Shown here: piece by piece, positions 37,315 through 46,500 of the stretch
How the letters are laid out: each line of letters starts with the position of its first letter
Numbering within the stretch: position 1 is the first letter of the stretch
Source: Sulfitobacter sp. HGT1
GTDB lineage: Bacteria > Pseudomonadota > Alphaproteobacteria > Rhodobacterales > Rhodobacteraceae
DNA length: 64,000 nucleotides
Direction: 5' to 3'
Assembly: GCF_013282155.1 (NCBI RefSeq)
Contig: NZ_BLWI01000005.1
Location: forward strand, 290,956-354,955
Program-made: the position numbers and the translations under genes
The notes under the pieces: generated by a model
What the model saw: only the letters and a program-made list of their open reading frames with translations
The model's database searches: none
What the model was told of the DNA's origin: nothing

Positions 37315-38073
37315 ATGACCCAAACATCAGATATCATCCAAAGCGAACATGCAGGCGGGGTGGTTTGCCTGACGCTGAACAATGGCCCGGTGAACGCGCT
37401 GTCGGCTGACGGGTTGATGCAGTTTGCAGGCAGGATCAAGGCGCTTGAGGCCGATGATGCCGTGCGCGCGATTGCTCTTGCGTCGCCCTTCAAGGTGTTT
37501 TCCGCAGGGGTGAACCTGAAGCAGGCGCAAGGCTTTGATCTGGCCGCGCAGCACGCGATTGTCAAAGGGCTGAACGAAGGGTTTCTGGCGTTGTTTGAAT
37601 GTGCCAAGCCGACAGTCGTTGCCGTCAACGGTGCGGCGATTGCGGGCGGGTTGTTCTATGTGCTGGCGAGCGATTTTCGCATTGCTGCGGCGCGGGCAGC
37701 CTTCGGTCTGGCCGAGGTGCGCGTCGGTGTCGATTTTCCGTTGGGGCCGCTGGAAATTGCGCGGGCGACTTTGTCACCGAATGATCTGCGGCGGCTGATG
37801 TTGACGGGGCAACCCATGTCAGCCGAGGAGGCGCGGATCGCCGGTATTGTGGACCGGATCGTGCCGGATGAGGAACTGCTGGAAGCGGCGTTGGCCGAGG
37901 CCGCCAAGCTGGGGCAGATCCCGCCAGCCACCTTTGCATCGGTGAAACGCCAGATCAGGGGCGAGGCGATTGCCAAGATCAAGGCGGGCATGGCTGCGGG
38001 TGCCAACGCGCCGGAGGGCGGGTGGTTCAATGATGAAACCATTCCGGCCATGCGCGCGATGCTGGGCGGTTAG
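37315..38073 (+). CDS. Enoyl-CoA hydratase/isomerase family protein
   Basis: A 252-residue crotonase-fold protein. The oxyanion-hole segments are SPFKVFSAGVNLKQAQ and VVAVNGAAIAGGLFYVLASD. GLAEVRVGVDFPLGP replaces the usual Glu-containing motif, with Glu kept in AEVR. The second catalytic Glu position of hydratases is not obvious, so an isomerase or another crotonase activity is possible. ATG 37315 follows AGGAG by about nine bases; ATG 37288 would add nine residues. It ends 4 bp inside the convergent GNAT gene. Confidence 0.88.
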   Translation: MTQTSDIIQSEHAGGVVCLTLNNGPVNALSADGLMQFAGRIKALEADDAVRAIALASPFKVFSAGVNLKQAQGFDLAAQHAIVKGLNEGFLALFECAKPTVVAVNGAAIAGGLFYVLASDFRIAAARAAFGLAEVRVGVDFPLGPLEIARATLSPNDLRRLMLTGQPMSAEEARIAGIVDRIVPDEELLEAALAEAAKLGQIPPATFASVKRQIRGEAIAKIKAGMAAGANAPEGGWFNDETIPAMRAMLGG

Positions 38074-38540
38074 GCGACCGGTTTGCGCATCGTGATGCTG
38101 GTGGGGCGGTCATATCCCGCATGGGCCGTGCGCGCGTATTCGGTGAACCCAAGTGCGCGAAACGTGGCGTGATTGTTCACCAGTTCAACCCGGGTTTGAA
38201 GTTCAAGCATCGGTAGGTCCAGCGCGCGGGCGCGGGCGCTGGCATGGTCGATCAGGTGGCGCGCAAGGCCAAGTCGTTGATGGGGCGGGGCGACACATAG
38301 TTTGCCCAGATACAGCACGTCGGGTTTCGGGGTCAGGACCATGCAGGCGACAGGCGGGGCACCGATGCACCAGATCTCGGCCTCGGATGCGGTTTCTTGC
38401 AGGGATGCTTGGGTGACCTTGCCAAGCGAGCTGGGCGGGGCGATCCGCCCTTCCATATAGGCGAAACAATCGCGCATCAGGGTCAGCAGATCGGCCAAAG
38501 CCGGATCATCAGGGCCAAGCTGGCGGGGCGTCAGCTCCAC
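38070..38540 (-). CDS. GNAT family N-acetyltransferase
   Basis: A 156-residue acetyltransferase. The acetyl-CoA-binding motif is KLCVAPPHQRLGLARHLIDH, preceded by a beta strand DVLYLG and followed by LELQTRVELVNNHATFRALG, typical of GNAT motif B. Its GTG start (38538-38540) lies inside the last codons of the response regulator gene (10-bp overlap), so it is likely co-transcribed and coupled with the two-component genes upstream. The substrate is unknown. Confidence 0.87.
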   Translation of the reverse strand: MELTPRQLGPDDPALADLLTLMRDCFAYMEGRIAPPSSLGKVTQASLQETASEAEIWCIGAPPVACMVLTPKPDVLYLGKLCVAPPHQRLGLARHLIDHASARARALDLPMLELQTRVELVNNHATFRALGFTEYARTAHAGYDRPTSITMRKPVA

Positions 38541-39232
38541 GTCACGTCCCCCAGAAAGATGTAGCCTGCGCCGTAGATGGTTTTGATCAGTTGCGGGTTT
38601 TTCGGGTCTTCGCGCAGCTTGGTGCGCAGGCGCGAGATACGGACATCCATCGCGCGGTCAAAGCTTTCTGATGCGACGCCGCCAAGGCTGGTTTGCATTT
38701 GTGCGCGGCTGATCAGACGTTTCGGCGCGTCCAGAAACAGGCGCAGTACTTCGCCTTCGGCATGAGAGAATGGGGTCTCGGACCCGGCGTCGTCTTCTAG
38801 GGTGTAGCGGTCGAAATGCGCGGTCCAGCCGTTGAACACAGCAACATTGCCTGCTTGTGTTGCGGGTTTGGTGCTGCGCAGGCGGGCGCGGATGCGGGCC
38901 ACGACCTCGGCGGGATCAAACGGTTTGATGATGTAATCATCGGCCCCAAGTTCAAGCCCCGTCACCCGGTCCTGCACCTGCGCGCGGCCCGAGATGATAA
39001 TGACGATGGCACCTTGTTCCAGCGCCAGCCGGTGCACCAGCGTCAGCCCGTCCGTGTCGGGCAGGGACAGATCGACAAGGCAGACATCGGGGGTATGGGT
39101 GGCGAGGGCTGCTTCGAACGCGCGGGCGCGGCCAAAGCTGAGGGTGTCAAAACCGGCCTCTTCCAGCACATCGGCCAGCAGGGTGCGGATTTCGGGTTCA
39201 TCGTCCAGAATGGTGACAAGGGGGCGGGTCAT
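38531..39232 (-). CDS. OmpR-family response regulator
   Basis: A 233-residue DNA-binding response regulator. Receiver domain (1-118): acidic pocket Asp10-Asp11, phosphoacceptor Asp54 in CLVDLSLPDTDG, Thr/Ser site in IIISGRA and Lys in YIIKPFDP. Winged-helix domain (130-228): FSHAEGEVLRLFLDAPKRLI, then RAMDVRISRLRTKLRED and IKTIYGAGYIF. It overlaps the hybrid kinase gene by ATGA, so the two are a cognate pair. The controlled genes are not evident. Confidence 0.94.
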   Translation of the reverse strand: MTRPLVTILDDEPEIRTLLADVLEEAGFDTLSFGRARAFEAALATHTPDVCLVDLSLPDTDGLTLVHRLALEQGAIVIIISGRAQVQDRVTGLELGADDYIIKPFDPAEVVARIRARLRSTKPATQAGNVAVFNGWTAHFDRYTLEDDAGSETPFSHAEGEVLRLFLDAPKRLISRAQMQTSLGGVASESFDRAMDVRISRLRTKLREDPKNPQLIKTIYGAGYIFLGDVTWS

Positions 39233-41139
39233 TGGGCGGCTATCTCTTGGGGTTTGATCAGTGCAGTCAAATCATCTGCGCCAAAGGGCTTGCGTAAAAC
39301 CGGTGCCTGTTTTTGCGCCTCAAGAAACAGCGCGTCATCGGTCGGCAGGGATGTCATCAGGACCAAGGGCGGGGCGCTTGGGCCAAGACGTCTGGCCAGA
39401 TCAAGGCCGGTTGCCTCGCCCACCAGTTGGATGTCGGACAGGATCAACGAGATGTCTGGCAGATCGGCAAGCAGGGCCGTTGCCTCGTCTGCGCTGGCCG
39501 CTTCAATCACCGAATGGCCCAAGCCCATCAGCATATCGCGCACCAACGCGCGCAAATCATCGGCGTCTTCGACCAGCAGCACCAACCCGGTGGTGGCAGC
39601 AACGGCGGGGCGGTACGGCAGGCGCATGGTGACCTGCGCGCCGTCTGTTGTGTTTGACAGACGCAAATCGCCGCCAGCGGATTTGGTCATGTCATAGACC
39701 ATGGGCAGGCCCAGACCCGACCCTTCGGCCCCTTTGGTGGTGAAAAACGGGGCGCATCCATGTTCCAGCGCCGATGCGGAAAACCCCGGTCCGGTATCCT
39801 GCAAGACAAATTCGATCCAGGTGTCATGGACCTGCCTGACTTCGAGCGTGATCATCCCCGCCATGCCGCAGGCGTCGCGGGCGTTCAGGATCAGGTTCAG
39901 CAGTCCGTCTTGAACCAGCCCGCTGTCCAGCAAAACCGGCTGGTCCGGCATCAAGTTCGTAATACGCAATTCAACGGCTTTGGGCAGCGTGGGCTTGGCC
40001 AGCAGGCTCAGGTCGGACAGCAGGTTGGCGATGGGCGTCGCGGTGGGGCGCAGGGTGCGCGCGCCGGTCATATCCGCAATCGTGCTCAGCAGCGCCCCGC
40101 CGCGGCGGGCGGCGGCAAGGGTCCCTTCGATCAGCGGTGCGGCGGGGGCTGGCAGGGCGTCAAGGCGAGCCAAACGCGATTGCAGGCCCAGAATGATGGT
40201 CAGCAGGTTCGAGAAATCATGCGCCAGCCCCGAAATCACCTGCGCCGCAACTTCACGGCGGCGGGTCTGTTGCAGGGCGGTCCGGTTCTGGGTTTCTTCG
40301 GTCACGTCCATCGACAGAATATAGACGCCGCCGTTGTTATCGGGGGTAAAGGCCCCACGGATGCGGCGGGCGCTGGCTTCGTCGGTGAACTCCACAATCG
40401 ACTGTTTGCCGGCATAGGCCTGGGTCAGGGATGGCGTGATGCAGTCATGGGCCTGAGGGCCCAATATATCGCGGATGCTGCGCCCGATCAGGTCGGTCGG
40501 CCGCCCTGGCATCACGGCAGACAGGCGGCGGTTGGAATAGGTATAGCGCCCCTCTGCGTCCACATGCGCGATATGGGCGGGCATCATTTCGGTGGTCAGG
40601 CGGGTGCGCGCTTCTGACAGGGTCAACTGGCGCTTGGCTTCTTCCAGGGCGCTGTTCATCGCGGCCAGTTCGCGGTTGGTCGCGGACAGTTGTTCGGCAT
40701 GGGCAATCACCTGCCCCGACAGCGCGTCCGATCGCGCGCGCAACAGGGCCTCGTGCTGTTTGGTGTGGGAAATGTCGGTATAAACAGTGACCCATCCGCC
40801 TTGGGGCAGGGGTGATCCTTCGACTGAAATGGTGCGGCCGTTGGCGCGGGTGCGTTCCATATAATGTGCTTCAAAGGCGCGGGCCTGAACGACACGTTCG
40901 GAGACAAAGGCATCCACATCAGCGACCTCGCCATATTCGCCGGATCGGGCCAGATGGGTGATGGTTTCCTGAAAGCTGGCCCCCGGTGTGACAAAAGCAG
41001 GGGGCAGATTGAACATTTGCTGAAACGGGGCATTGCACAAAACCAGTCGCAGATCAGCGTCATAGATCGTGAGCGCTTGGGCAATCAGGTTCAGACCGGC
41101 GGCGGTCATCGCGCTTGTTTGCGTATCATTCAGCTGCAT
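39229..41139 (-). CDS. Hybrid sensor histidine kinase (PAS-PAS-HisKA-HATPase-REC)
   Basis: A 636-residue cytoplasmic sensor kinase without transmembrane helices. Two PAS domains (about 15-125, ALTIYDADLRLVLCNAPFQQ, and about 185-290, HIAHVDAEGRYTYSNRR) are linked by a coiled coil. The phosphoacceptor His307 is in ISGLAHDFSNLLTIILG. The ATPase domain has NLILNARDAC, DTGPGF and GSGLGLPMVYDM. A C-terminal receiver (about 515-630; LLVEDADDLRALV, LILSDIQL, LRKPFG) could phosphorelay to or compete with the cognate regulator. Cytoplasmic PAS sensing suggests a redox, light or metabolite signal; no ligand residue such as a flavin-binding Cys motif was seen. Confidence 0.93.
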   Translation of the reverse strand: MQLNDTQTSAMTAAGLNLIAQALTIYDADLRLVLCNAPFQQMFNLPPAFVTPGASFQETITHLARSGEYGEVADVDAFVSERVVQARAFEAHYMERTRANGRTISVEGSPLPQGGWVTVYTDISHTKQHEALLRARSDALSGQVIAHAEQLSATNRELAAMNSALEEAKRQLTLSEARTRLTTEMMPAHIAHVDAEGRYTYSNRRLSAVMPGRPTDLIGRSIRDILGPQAHDCITPSLTQAYAGKQSIVEFTDEASARRIRGAFTPDNNGGVYILSMDVTEETQNRTALQQTRRREVAAQVISGLAHDFSNLLTIILGLQSRLARLDALPAPAAPLIEGTLAAARRGGALLSTIADMTGARTLRPTATPIANLLSDLSLLAKPTLPKAVELRITNLMPDQPVLLDSGLVQDGLLNLILNARDACGMAGMITLEVRQVHDTWIEFVLQDTGPGFSASALEHGCAPFFTTKGAEGSGLGLPMVYDMTKSAGGDLRLSNTTDGAQVTMRLPYRPAVAATTGLVLLVEDADDLRALVRDMLMGLGHSVIEAASADEATALLADLPDISLILSDIQLVGEATGLDLARRLGPSAPPLVLMTSLPTDDALFLEAQKQAPVLRKPFGADDLTALIKPQEIAAQ

Positions 41140-41350
41140 TTGGTCCCCCCTTTGTCATCCAATGGCTATCACCATCGACAGGGCTGCGCAAAGGCCCGCC
41201 GATGAAAATGCGCCCTGTAACAATTCGTAAGGATTGAGAAATCATTAGGAATAAGTTGACGCACAGGCTGTGATCAACATCATGGTACGACATCAGAATC
41301 GCACCAGTGATCGACCTGCCGATAAAGAGCAGGACTTGGGAGGAAGACAT

Positions 41351-43324
41351 TTGGCTTACAAGCTTGTGAGCGCCGACGGACCGCAGTCCGTTCCGGCGTT
41401 GTTGCACCGCAATGCAAAGCAATTCGCGAACGCCCCTGCGTACCGCGAAAAGGAATTTGGTATTTGGCAAAGCTGGACCTGGTCGCAAACGCGCGACGAG
41501 GTCGAAGCGCTTGCCCTTGGCTTTCTTGAGCTTGGTGCCAACGAGGGTGATTTCATCGCCATCATCGGCCGCAACCGCCCGTACCTGTACTGGGCGATGA
41601 TGGCAGCCGAAATGGTAGGTGCCGTGCCCGTGCCGCTGTACCAGGACGCGAACGCCGAAGAGATGGCCTATGTGCTGGACCACTGTGGTGCCCGTTTTGT
41701 CATCGCTGGTGATCAGGAACAGGTCGACAAGGTGCTTGAGGTTCAAGACCAGCTGACCCAGTTCGAACGCATCATCTATCTTGATCCACGCGGTTTGCGC
41801 AAATACGACCACGCTGCATTGGACCAGTATGCTGCCGTTCAGGACATGGGCCGCAAGAACCGCGACAAGCACATCAAGGAGCTTGAAGCGCGTCAGGCCA
41901 AGCTGAATTATGACAGCACCGGCGTCATGCTGTACACCTCCGGCACCACGGGCAAGCCCAAGGGTGTTGTGCTGAGCAACCGCAATATTATTGAAACGGC
42001 CAAGTCGTCTTCTGAATTCGATCACCTGCGCCAGACCGATGATATTCTGGCCTATCTGCCGATGGCATGGGTTGGTGATTTCATATTCTCGGTGGGTCAG
42101 GCGCTTTGGACGGGGTTCTGCACCAACTGCCCTGAATCCGCTGACACGATGCATGTCGATTTGCGCGAAATCGGACCGACCTATTATTTCGCACCACCCC
42201 GCGTGTTTGAAACACAATTGACCAGCGTCATGATCCGCATGGAAGACGCCAGCCGTTTCAAAAAATGGCTGTTCGACCGTTTCATGAAAGTCGCACGCAA
42301 GGTTGGCCCCGCCATTCTGGATGGCAAACCCGTAGGTCTGATGGACCGGCTGAAATACGGTCTTGGCGAATTGATGATTTACGGCCCGCTGAAAAACACG
42401 CTGGGCCTGAGCCGCGTGCGCGTGGGCTATACTGCGGGCGAAGCGATTGGGCCTGAAATTTTTGATTTCTACCGGTCGCTTGGGATCAACCTGAAACAGC
42501 TTTACGGTCAGACCGAAGCGACCGTGTTCATCACAGCGCAGCCCGATGGCGAAGTGCGCAGTGACACGGTTGGCGTGACCTGCCCCGGCGTGGAACTGAA
42601 GATCGCCGAGAATGGCGAGGTGTTCTACCGCAGCCCCGGCGTGTTCGTCGAATATTACAAGAACCCCGAAAGCACCGCAGATACCAAGGATGCTGAAGGC
42701 TGGGTCGCCACCGGCGACGCGGGCTTTATCGAGGAAAGCACAGGCCATCTGCGCATCATCGACCGTGCCAAGGACGTTGGCAAAATGGCCGATGGCAGCC
42801 TGTTCGCGCCGAAATACGTTGAAAACAAGCTCAAGTTCTTCCCGAATATTCTTGAGGCGGTTGTTTTCGGCAACGGTCGCACGGAATGCACCGCGTTTAT
42901 CAACATCGACCTGACCGCCGTGGGCAACTGGGCCGAGCGCAACAACATCGGCTATGCGTCCTATCAGGAACTGGCGCGGCATCCGCAGGTGATGGACCAG
43001 ATCCAAAGCCATGTGGAAGAGGTCAATGCATCCATCGCCGAAGACGAGATGTTGTCGGGTTGTCAGGTGCACCGCTTTGTCGTGCTGCACAAGGAACTGG
43101 ACGCCGATGACGGTGAACTGACACGCACCCGCAAGGTACGCCGCAAGGTGATTGGCGAAAAGTTCGAAGACATTATCAACGCACTTTACGATGGATCGCC
43201 GTCGGTCAGCACGGTCACGGAAGTGACCTATGAAGACGGGCGAAAAGGGTCGATTGCGGCCACATTGGAAGTGCGCGATGCCAAGGTATTCGCAGATAAT
43301 CGCAAGAAGAAGGCCGCAGCATGA
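41351..43324 (+). CDS. Long-chain acyl-CoA synthetase / AMP-dependent ligase
   Basis: A 657-residue AMP-forming ligase of the FadD15/long-chain type. P-loop motif VMLYTSGTTGKPKGVVLSN, adenine motif LYGQTEATVF, and hinge region WVATGDAGFIEESTGHLRII then DRAKD. I choose a TTG start at 41351 because GGGAGGAAG is six bases upstream, and LAYKLVSADGPQSVPALL is where the family begins. The alternatives GTG 41270 and ATG 41282 lack a ribosome-binding site. It is the first gene of a locus continuing into livG-livH-livM-binding protein-livF and a second CoA ligase. Confidence 0.93.
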   Translation: MAYKLVSADGPQSVPALLHRNAKQFANAPAYREKEFGIWQSWTWSQTRDEVEALALGFLELGANEGDFIAIIGRNRPYLYWAMMAAEMVGAVPVPLYQDANAEEMAYVLDHCGARFVIAGDQEQVDKVLEVQDQLTQFERIIYLDPRGLRKYDHAALDQYAAVQDMGRKNRDKHIKELEARQAKLNYDSTGVMLYTSGTTGKPKGVVLSNRNIIETAKSSSEFDHLRQTDDILAYLPMAWVGDFIFSVGQALWTGFCTNCPESADTMHVDLREIGPTYYFAPPRVFETQLTSVMIRMEDASRFKKWLFDRFMKVARKVGPAILDGKPVGLMDRLKYGLGELMIYGPLKNTLGLSRVRVGYTAGEAIGPEIFDFYRSLGINLKQLYGQTEATVFITAQPDGEVRSDTVGVTCPGVELKIAENGEVFYRSPGVFVEYYKNPESTADTKDAEGWVATGDAGFIEESTGHLRIIDRAKDVGKMADGSLFAPKYVENKLKFFPNILEAVVFGNGRTECTAFINIDLTAVGNWAERNNIGYASYQELARHPQVMDQIQSHVEEVNASIAEDEMLSGCQVHRFVVLHKELDADDGELTRTRKVRRKVIGEKFEDIINALYDGSPSVSTVTEVTYEDGRKGSIAATLEVRDAKVFADNRKKKAAA

Positions 43325-43397
43325 GCATCATGAGTGGCGTTTTCGGGCGCATGGGTTGCGCAGTGGATTTTAAGACCATTTGGAAAGAGGGTGTAGC

Positions 43398-44219
43398 ATG
43401 AAGGATCAGGCTGACGGCTACGTCACAGCGGATGGTCGCCAGATCGGCCCGGTGGTGATGGAGATGAAAAACATCACCCTGCGGTTCGGCGGTGTGGAGG
43501 CGATCAAAGACATTTCGCTTGATATTCGCGAAGGTGAAATTCGCGCGATCATCGGGCCGAACGGCGCGGGCAAATCCTCCATGTTGAACGTGATCAGCGG
43601 GTTCTACGTCCCGCAGGATGGCGAAGTCTGGTACAAAGGCGCGCGCCGCGCCGCGATGAAACCGTTTCAGGTGGCCGAGCAGGGCATCGCGCGGACGTTC
43701 CAGAACATCGCGTTGTTCGAAGGGATGACCGTTCTGGATAACGTCATGACCGGCCGTTTGACCCATATGGAAACCGGTTTGTTCTGGCAGTCCCTCTGGA
43801 AGGGTAAGGCTGAGCGTGAAGAGACTGCGAACCGCGAAGTCGCCGAGAAGATCATCGATTTCCTTGAGATTCAGGCGATCCGCAAGACGCCGGTTTCGCG
43901 CTTGTCTTACGGATTGAAAAAACGGGTCGAACTGGCCCGCGCATTGGCCGCCGAGCCGTCGATCTTGTTGTTGGATGAACCGATGGCGGGGATGAACGTC
44001 GAGGAAAAAGAGGACATGAGCCGCTTTATTCTGGATGTGAATGACGAATTCGGCACGACGATTGTTCTGATCGAACACGACATGGGCGTGGTCATGGACC
44101 TGAGCGACCGCGTGGTCGTGATGGATTACGGCAAAAAGATCGGCGACGGCTCGCCGCACGATGTGCGCAACAACCAAGACGTCATCGACGCCTATCTGGG
44201 GGTCGCACATGATGACTGA
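43398..44219 (+). CDS. livG: ABC transporter ATP-binding protein, LivG type
   Basis: A 273-residue ATPase of a branched-chain-type (HAAT) importer. Walker A is IIGPNGAGKSSML, the Q-loop region ARTFQNIALFEGMTVLDNV, the signature SYGLKKRVELARAL (LSYG instead of LSGG), Walker B ILLLDEPMAGMN and the H-loop VLIEHDMGVVMDLSD. AGAGGG precedes ATG 43398 by seven bases. Its leader (43365-43390) is nearly identical to the leader of livM. The substrate is not branched-chain amino acids if the flanking CoA ligases are a guide. Confidence 0.94.
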   Translation: MKDQADGYVTADGRQIGPVVMEMKNITLRFGGVEAIKDISLDIREGEIRAIIGPNGAGKSSMLNVISGFYVPQDGEVWYKGARRAAMKPFQVAEQGIARTFQNIALFEGMTVLDNVMTGRLTHMETGLFWQSLWKGKAEREETANREVAEKIIDFLEIQAIRKTPVSRLSYGLKKRVELARALAAEPSILLLDEPMAGMNVEEKEDMSRFILDVNDEFGTTIVLIEHDMGVVMDLSDRVVVMDYGKKIGDGSPHDVRNNQDVIDAYLGVAHDD

Positions 44220-44254
44220 TTTTGACCTAAACTTTGCGAACTGGAGGGTCTGAT

Positions 44255-45244
44255 ATGCCTGAGCAACTGGCCTTTGCCCTAGAGGTAACCGCGAACGGTC
44301 TGATGGCGGGGGTGCTTTATGCGCTTGTCGCGTTGGGTTTTGTTCTAATTTACAAAGCATCCGGCATTTTTAACTATGCCCAAGGCGTTATGGCGCTTTT
44401 TGCGGCGCTGACGCTGGCCGGGATCATGGACGGGCAGGTGCCCTTCAGCCACTTGATCAACGCCGTGTTCGGCACCGATGTGCATCACTTTGGCTGGAAC
44501 GTTCCGGCGTTTCTGGCGATTTTGCTGACCATGGTGGTGATGATCGCGCTGGCCTATGTCGTGCAGCGCTTGGTGTTCCGCCATCTGGTTGGCCAAGAGC
44601 CGATCATCTTGTTCATGGCGACCATCGGTCTGGCCTATTTCCTTGAAGGCGTCGGCGATCTGATGTGGGGGTCTGACATCAAATCAATGGATGTGGGCCT
44701 GCCGCAGGGCATCAACACATGGATCGACGAGACCACGTTCGAGGTCTTGGGCTACGGCTTCTTTATCGACAACCTTGATATTGTCGCGAGCATCATCGCC
44801 GCGTTGCTGGTCATCGGGTTGGTCATGTTCGCGCAATATACCAAGCAGGGCCGCGCCATGCGGGCTGTGGCGGATGACCATCAGGCGGCCTTGTCGGTCG
44901 GGGTTTCGCTGAACTTTATCTGGATCCTTGTGTGGTCGCTGGCCGGGTTTGTCGCCCTTGTGGCCGGCATCATGTGGGGCACGAAATCGGGCGTGCAGTT
45001 TTCGCTGTCGCTGATCGCGTTGAAGGCTTTGCCGGTGTTGATGCTGGGCGGGTTCACCTCGATCCCCGGTGCGATCGTCGGTGGTTTGATCATCGGTGTG
45101 GGTGAGAAACTGTTCGAATTCCTGATTGGCGCGCCCTTCCTTGGCGGTGCGACCGAGAACTGGTTTGCCTATATGCTGGCGCTGATTTTCCTCGTGTTCC
45201 GTCCGCAGGGTCTATTTGGGGAGAAGATCATTGAACGTGTTTAG
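44255..45244 (+). CDS. livH: ABC transporter permease, LivH type
   Basis: A 329-residue inner-membrane permease with about eight to nine hydrophobic segments. The family start is LMAGVLYALVALGFVLIYKA, and the coupling-loop region is KQGRAMRAVADDHQAALSVG. Near the C-terminus are KALPVLMLGGFTSIPGAIVG and ALIFLVFRPQGLFGE. GGAGGG lies nine bases before ATG 44255, which removes a short spurious upstream extension. It pairs with LivM in the transmembrane domain of the importer. Confidence 0.94.
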   Translation: MPEQLAFALEVTANGLMAGVLYALVALGFVLIYKASGIFNYAQGVMALFAALTLAGIMDGQVPFSHLINAVFGTDVHHFGWNVPAFLAILLTMVVMIALAYVVQRLVFRHLVGQEPIILFMATIGLAYFLEGVGDLMWGSDIKSMDVGLPQGINTWIDETTFEVLGYGFFIDNLDIVASIIAALLVIGLVMFAQYTKQGRAMRAVADDHQAALSVGVSLNFIWILVWSLAGFVALVAGIMWGTKSGVQFSLSLIALKALPVLMLGGFTSIPGAIVGGLIIGVGEKLFEFLIGAPFLGGATENWFAYMLALIFLVFRPQGLFGEKIIERV

Positions 45245-45331
45245 TCATGGCAATCGTCGGACCGGGGCTCTGCCAATGTGTATCGTTCGGGCCCCAGGAT
45301 TTAAAACCATTTGGAATGAGGAGCGCGTCTG

Positions 45332-46408
45332 ATGCTTTATCGTGAATCAGGGGATTTCAGCTCCACCTATGCAGAAGACAGCCAGACGTTTCCGATCAAG
45401 TTTGACCGGTACCGCTATTACTTTGTGCTGTTTGTCGCCATTTTCGTGATCCCGTTCATGATCAACGACTATTGGGTGAATTCGCTTTTCCTGCCGTTTC
45501 TGATCTATGCCATCGCGGCGATCGGGTTGAATATTCTGGTGGGGTATTGCGGGCAGGTAAGCTTGGGTACCGGTGGTTTCATGGCGGTGGGGGCCTATGC
45601 CTGCTACAAGCTGATGACCAGCTTTCCCGATGTGAGCATGCTGGTGCATGTCTTGCTGTCGGGTCTGATTACGGCTGCGGTTGGCGTGCTGTTCGGTTTG
45701 CCGTCACTGCGGATCAAGGGGTTCTATCTGGCGGTGGCGACACTGGCGGCGCAGTTCTTTCTTGTGTGGCTGTTCAACCGGGTGCCGTGGTTTTACAACT
45801 ATTCGGCATCGGGTCAGATCAGCGCACCCGAGCGTACCTTTCTGGGCATCAACATCACCGGCGCGAATACCCAAGCCTGGGCGACCTATCTGTTCTGTCT
45901 GATGTTCGTGATCTTTAGCGCCTATGTCGCACGCAACCTGACCCGCGGGTCGGTGGGGCGCAAATGGATGGCGATCCGTGACATGGATATCGCGGCTGAA
46001 ATCATCGGCGTGAACCCGTTGCGGGCCAAGCTGACGGCCTTTGCGGTATCGTCGTTCTTTATCGGCATCTCGGGCGCACTGTTCTTTTCGATCTATCTGG
46101 GCGCTGTCGAGGTTGGCGAAGTGTTCGGTATCCAGAAATCATTCCTGGTGTTGTTCATGATCATCATCGGCGGGCTGGGGTCCATCTTTGGCAGCTTTGC
46201 CGGGGCCGCGTTTCTGGTGCTGCTGCCGGTCGTGCTCAAGATCGTTGGCGTGGACTGGCTGGGCTGGCCCACGGATATCGTGGCGCATTTGCAGCTTGTG
46301 ATCGTCGGGGGGCTGATTATCGTGTTCCTGATCGCAGAACCGCACGGCCTTGCCCAACTGTGGCGCGTCGCCAAGGAAAAACTGAGATTGTGGCCCTTCC
46401 CGCACTAG
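45332..46408 (+). CDS. livM: ABC transporter permease, LivM type
   Basis: A 358-residue permease. Signature segments are IAAIGLNILVGYCGQVSLGT, then GGFMAVGAYACYKLM, LPSLRIKGFYLAVATLAAQF and the coupling loop GRKWMAIRDMDIAAEIIGVN. IIIGGLGSIFGSFAGAAFLV follows near the end. There are about ten hydrophobic stretches. GAGGAG lies about nine bases ahead of the ATG. It has a longer hydrophilic N-terminus (about 25 residues) than E. coli LivM. The 87-bp gap from livH holds the leader that resembles the livG leader. Confidence 0.94.
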   Translation: MLYRESGDFSSTYAEDSQTFPIKFDRYRYYFVLFVAIFVIPFMINDYWVNSLFLPFLIYAIAAIGLNILVGYCGQVSLGTGGFMAVGAYACYKLMTSFPDVSMLVHVLLSGLITAAVGVLFGLPSLRIKGFYLAVATLAAQFFLVWLFNRVPWFYNYSASGQISAPERTFLGINITGANTQAWATYLFCLMFVIFSAYVARNLTRGSVGRKWMAIRDMDIAAEIIGVNPLRAKLTAFAVSSFFIGISGALFFSIYLGAVEVGEVFGIQKSFLVLFMIIIGGLGSIFGSFAGAAFLVLLPVVLKIVGVDWLGWPTDIVAHLQLVIVGGLIIVFLIAEPHGLAQLWRVAKEKLRLWPFPH

Positions 46409-46500
46409 GGGACGGCACATGGCGGGGGAGGAGACCCACGCCGAAGAAGACGACCGGGCAAACCCGGCACTATCGGACATATCCAAGGGAGGAAACACCG

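Noticed and set aside
41126..43090. A 654-codon open frame on the minus strand opposite the acyl-CoA synthetase
   Set aside because: It mirrors a gene with complete family motifs on the plus strand, has His/Gln-rich composition typical of antisense frames in GC-rich DNA and no recognisable domain. The same holds for long minus frames at 46405-48345, 48874-50982 and 59792-62011.
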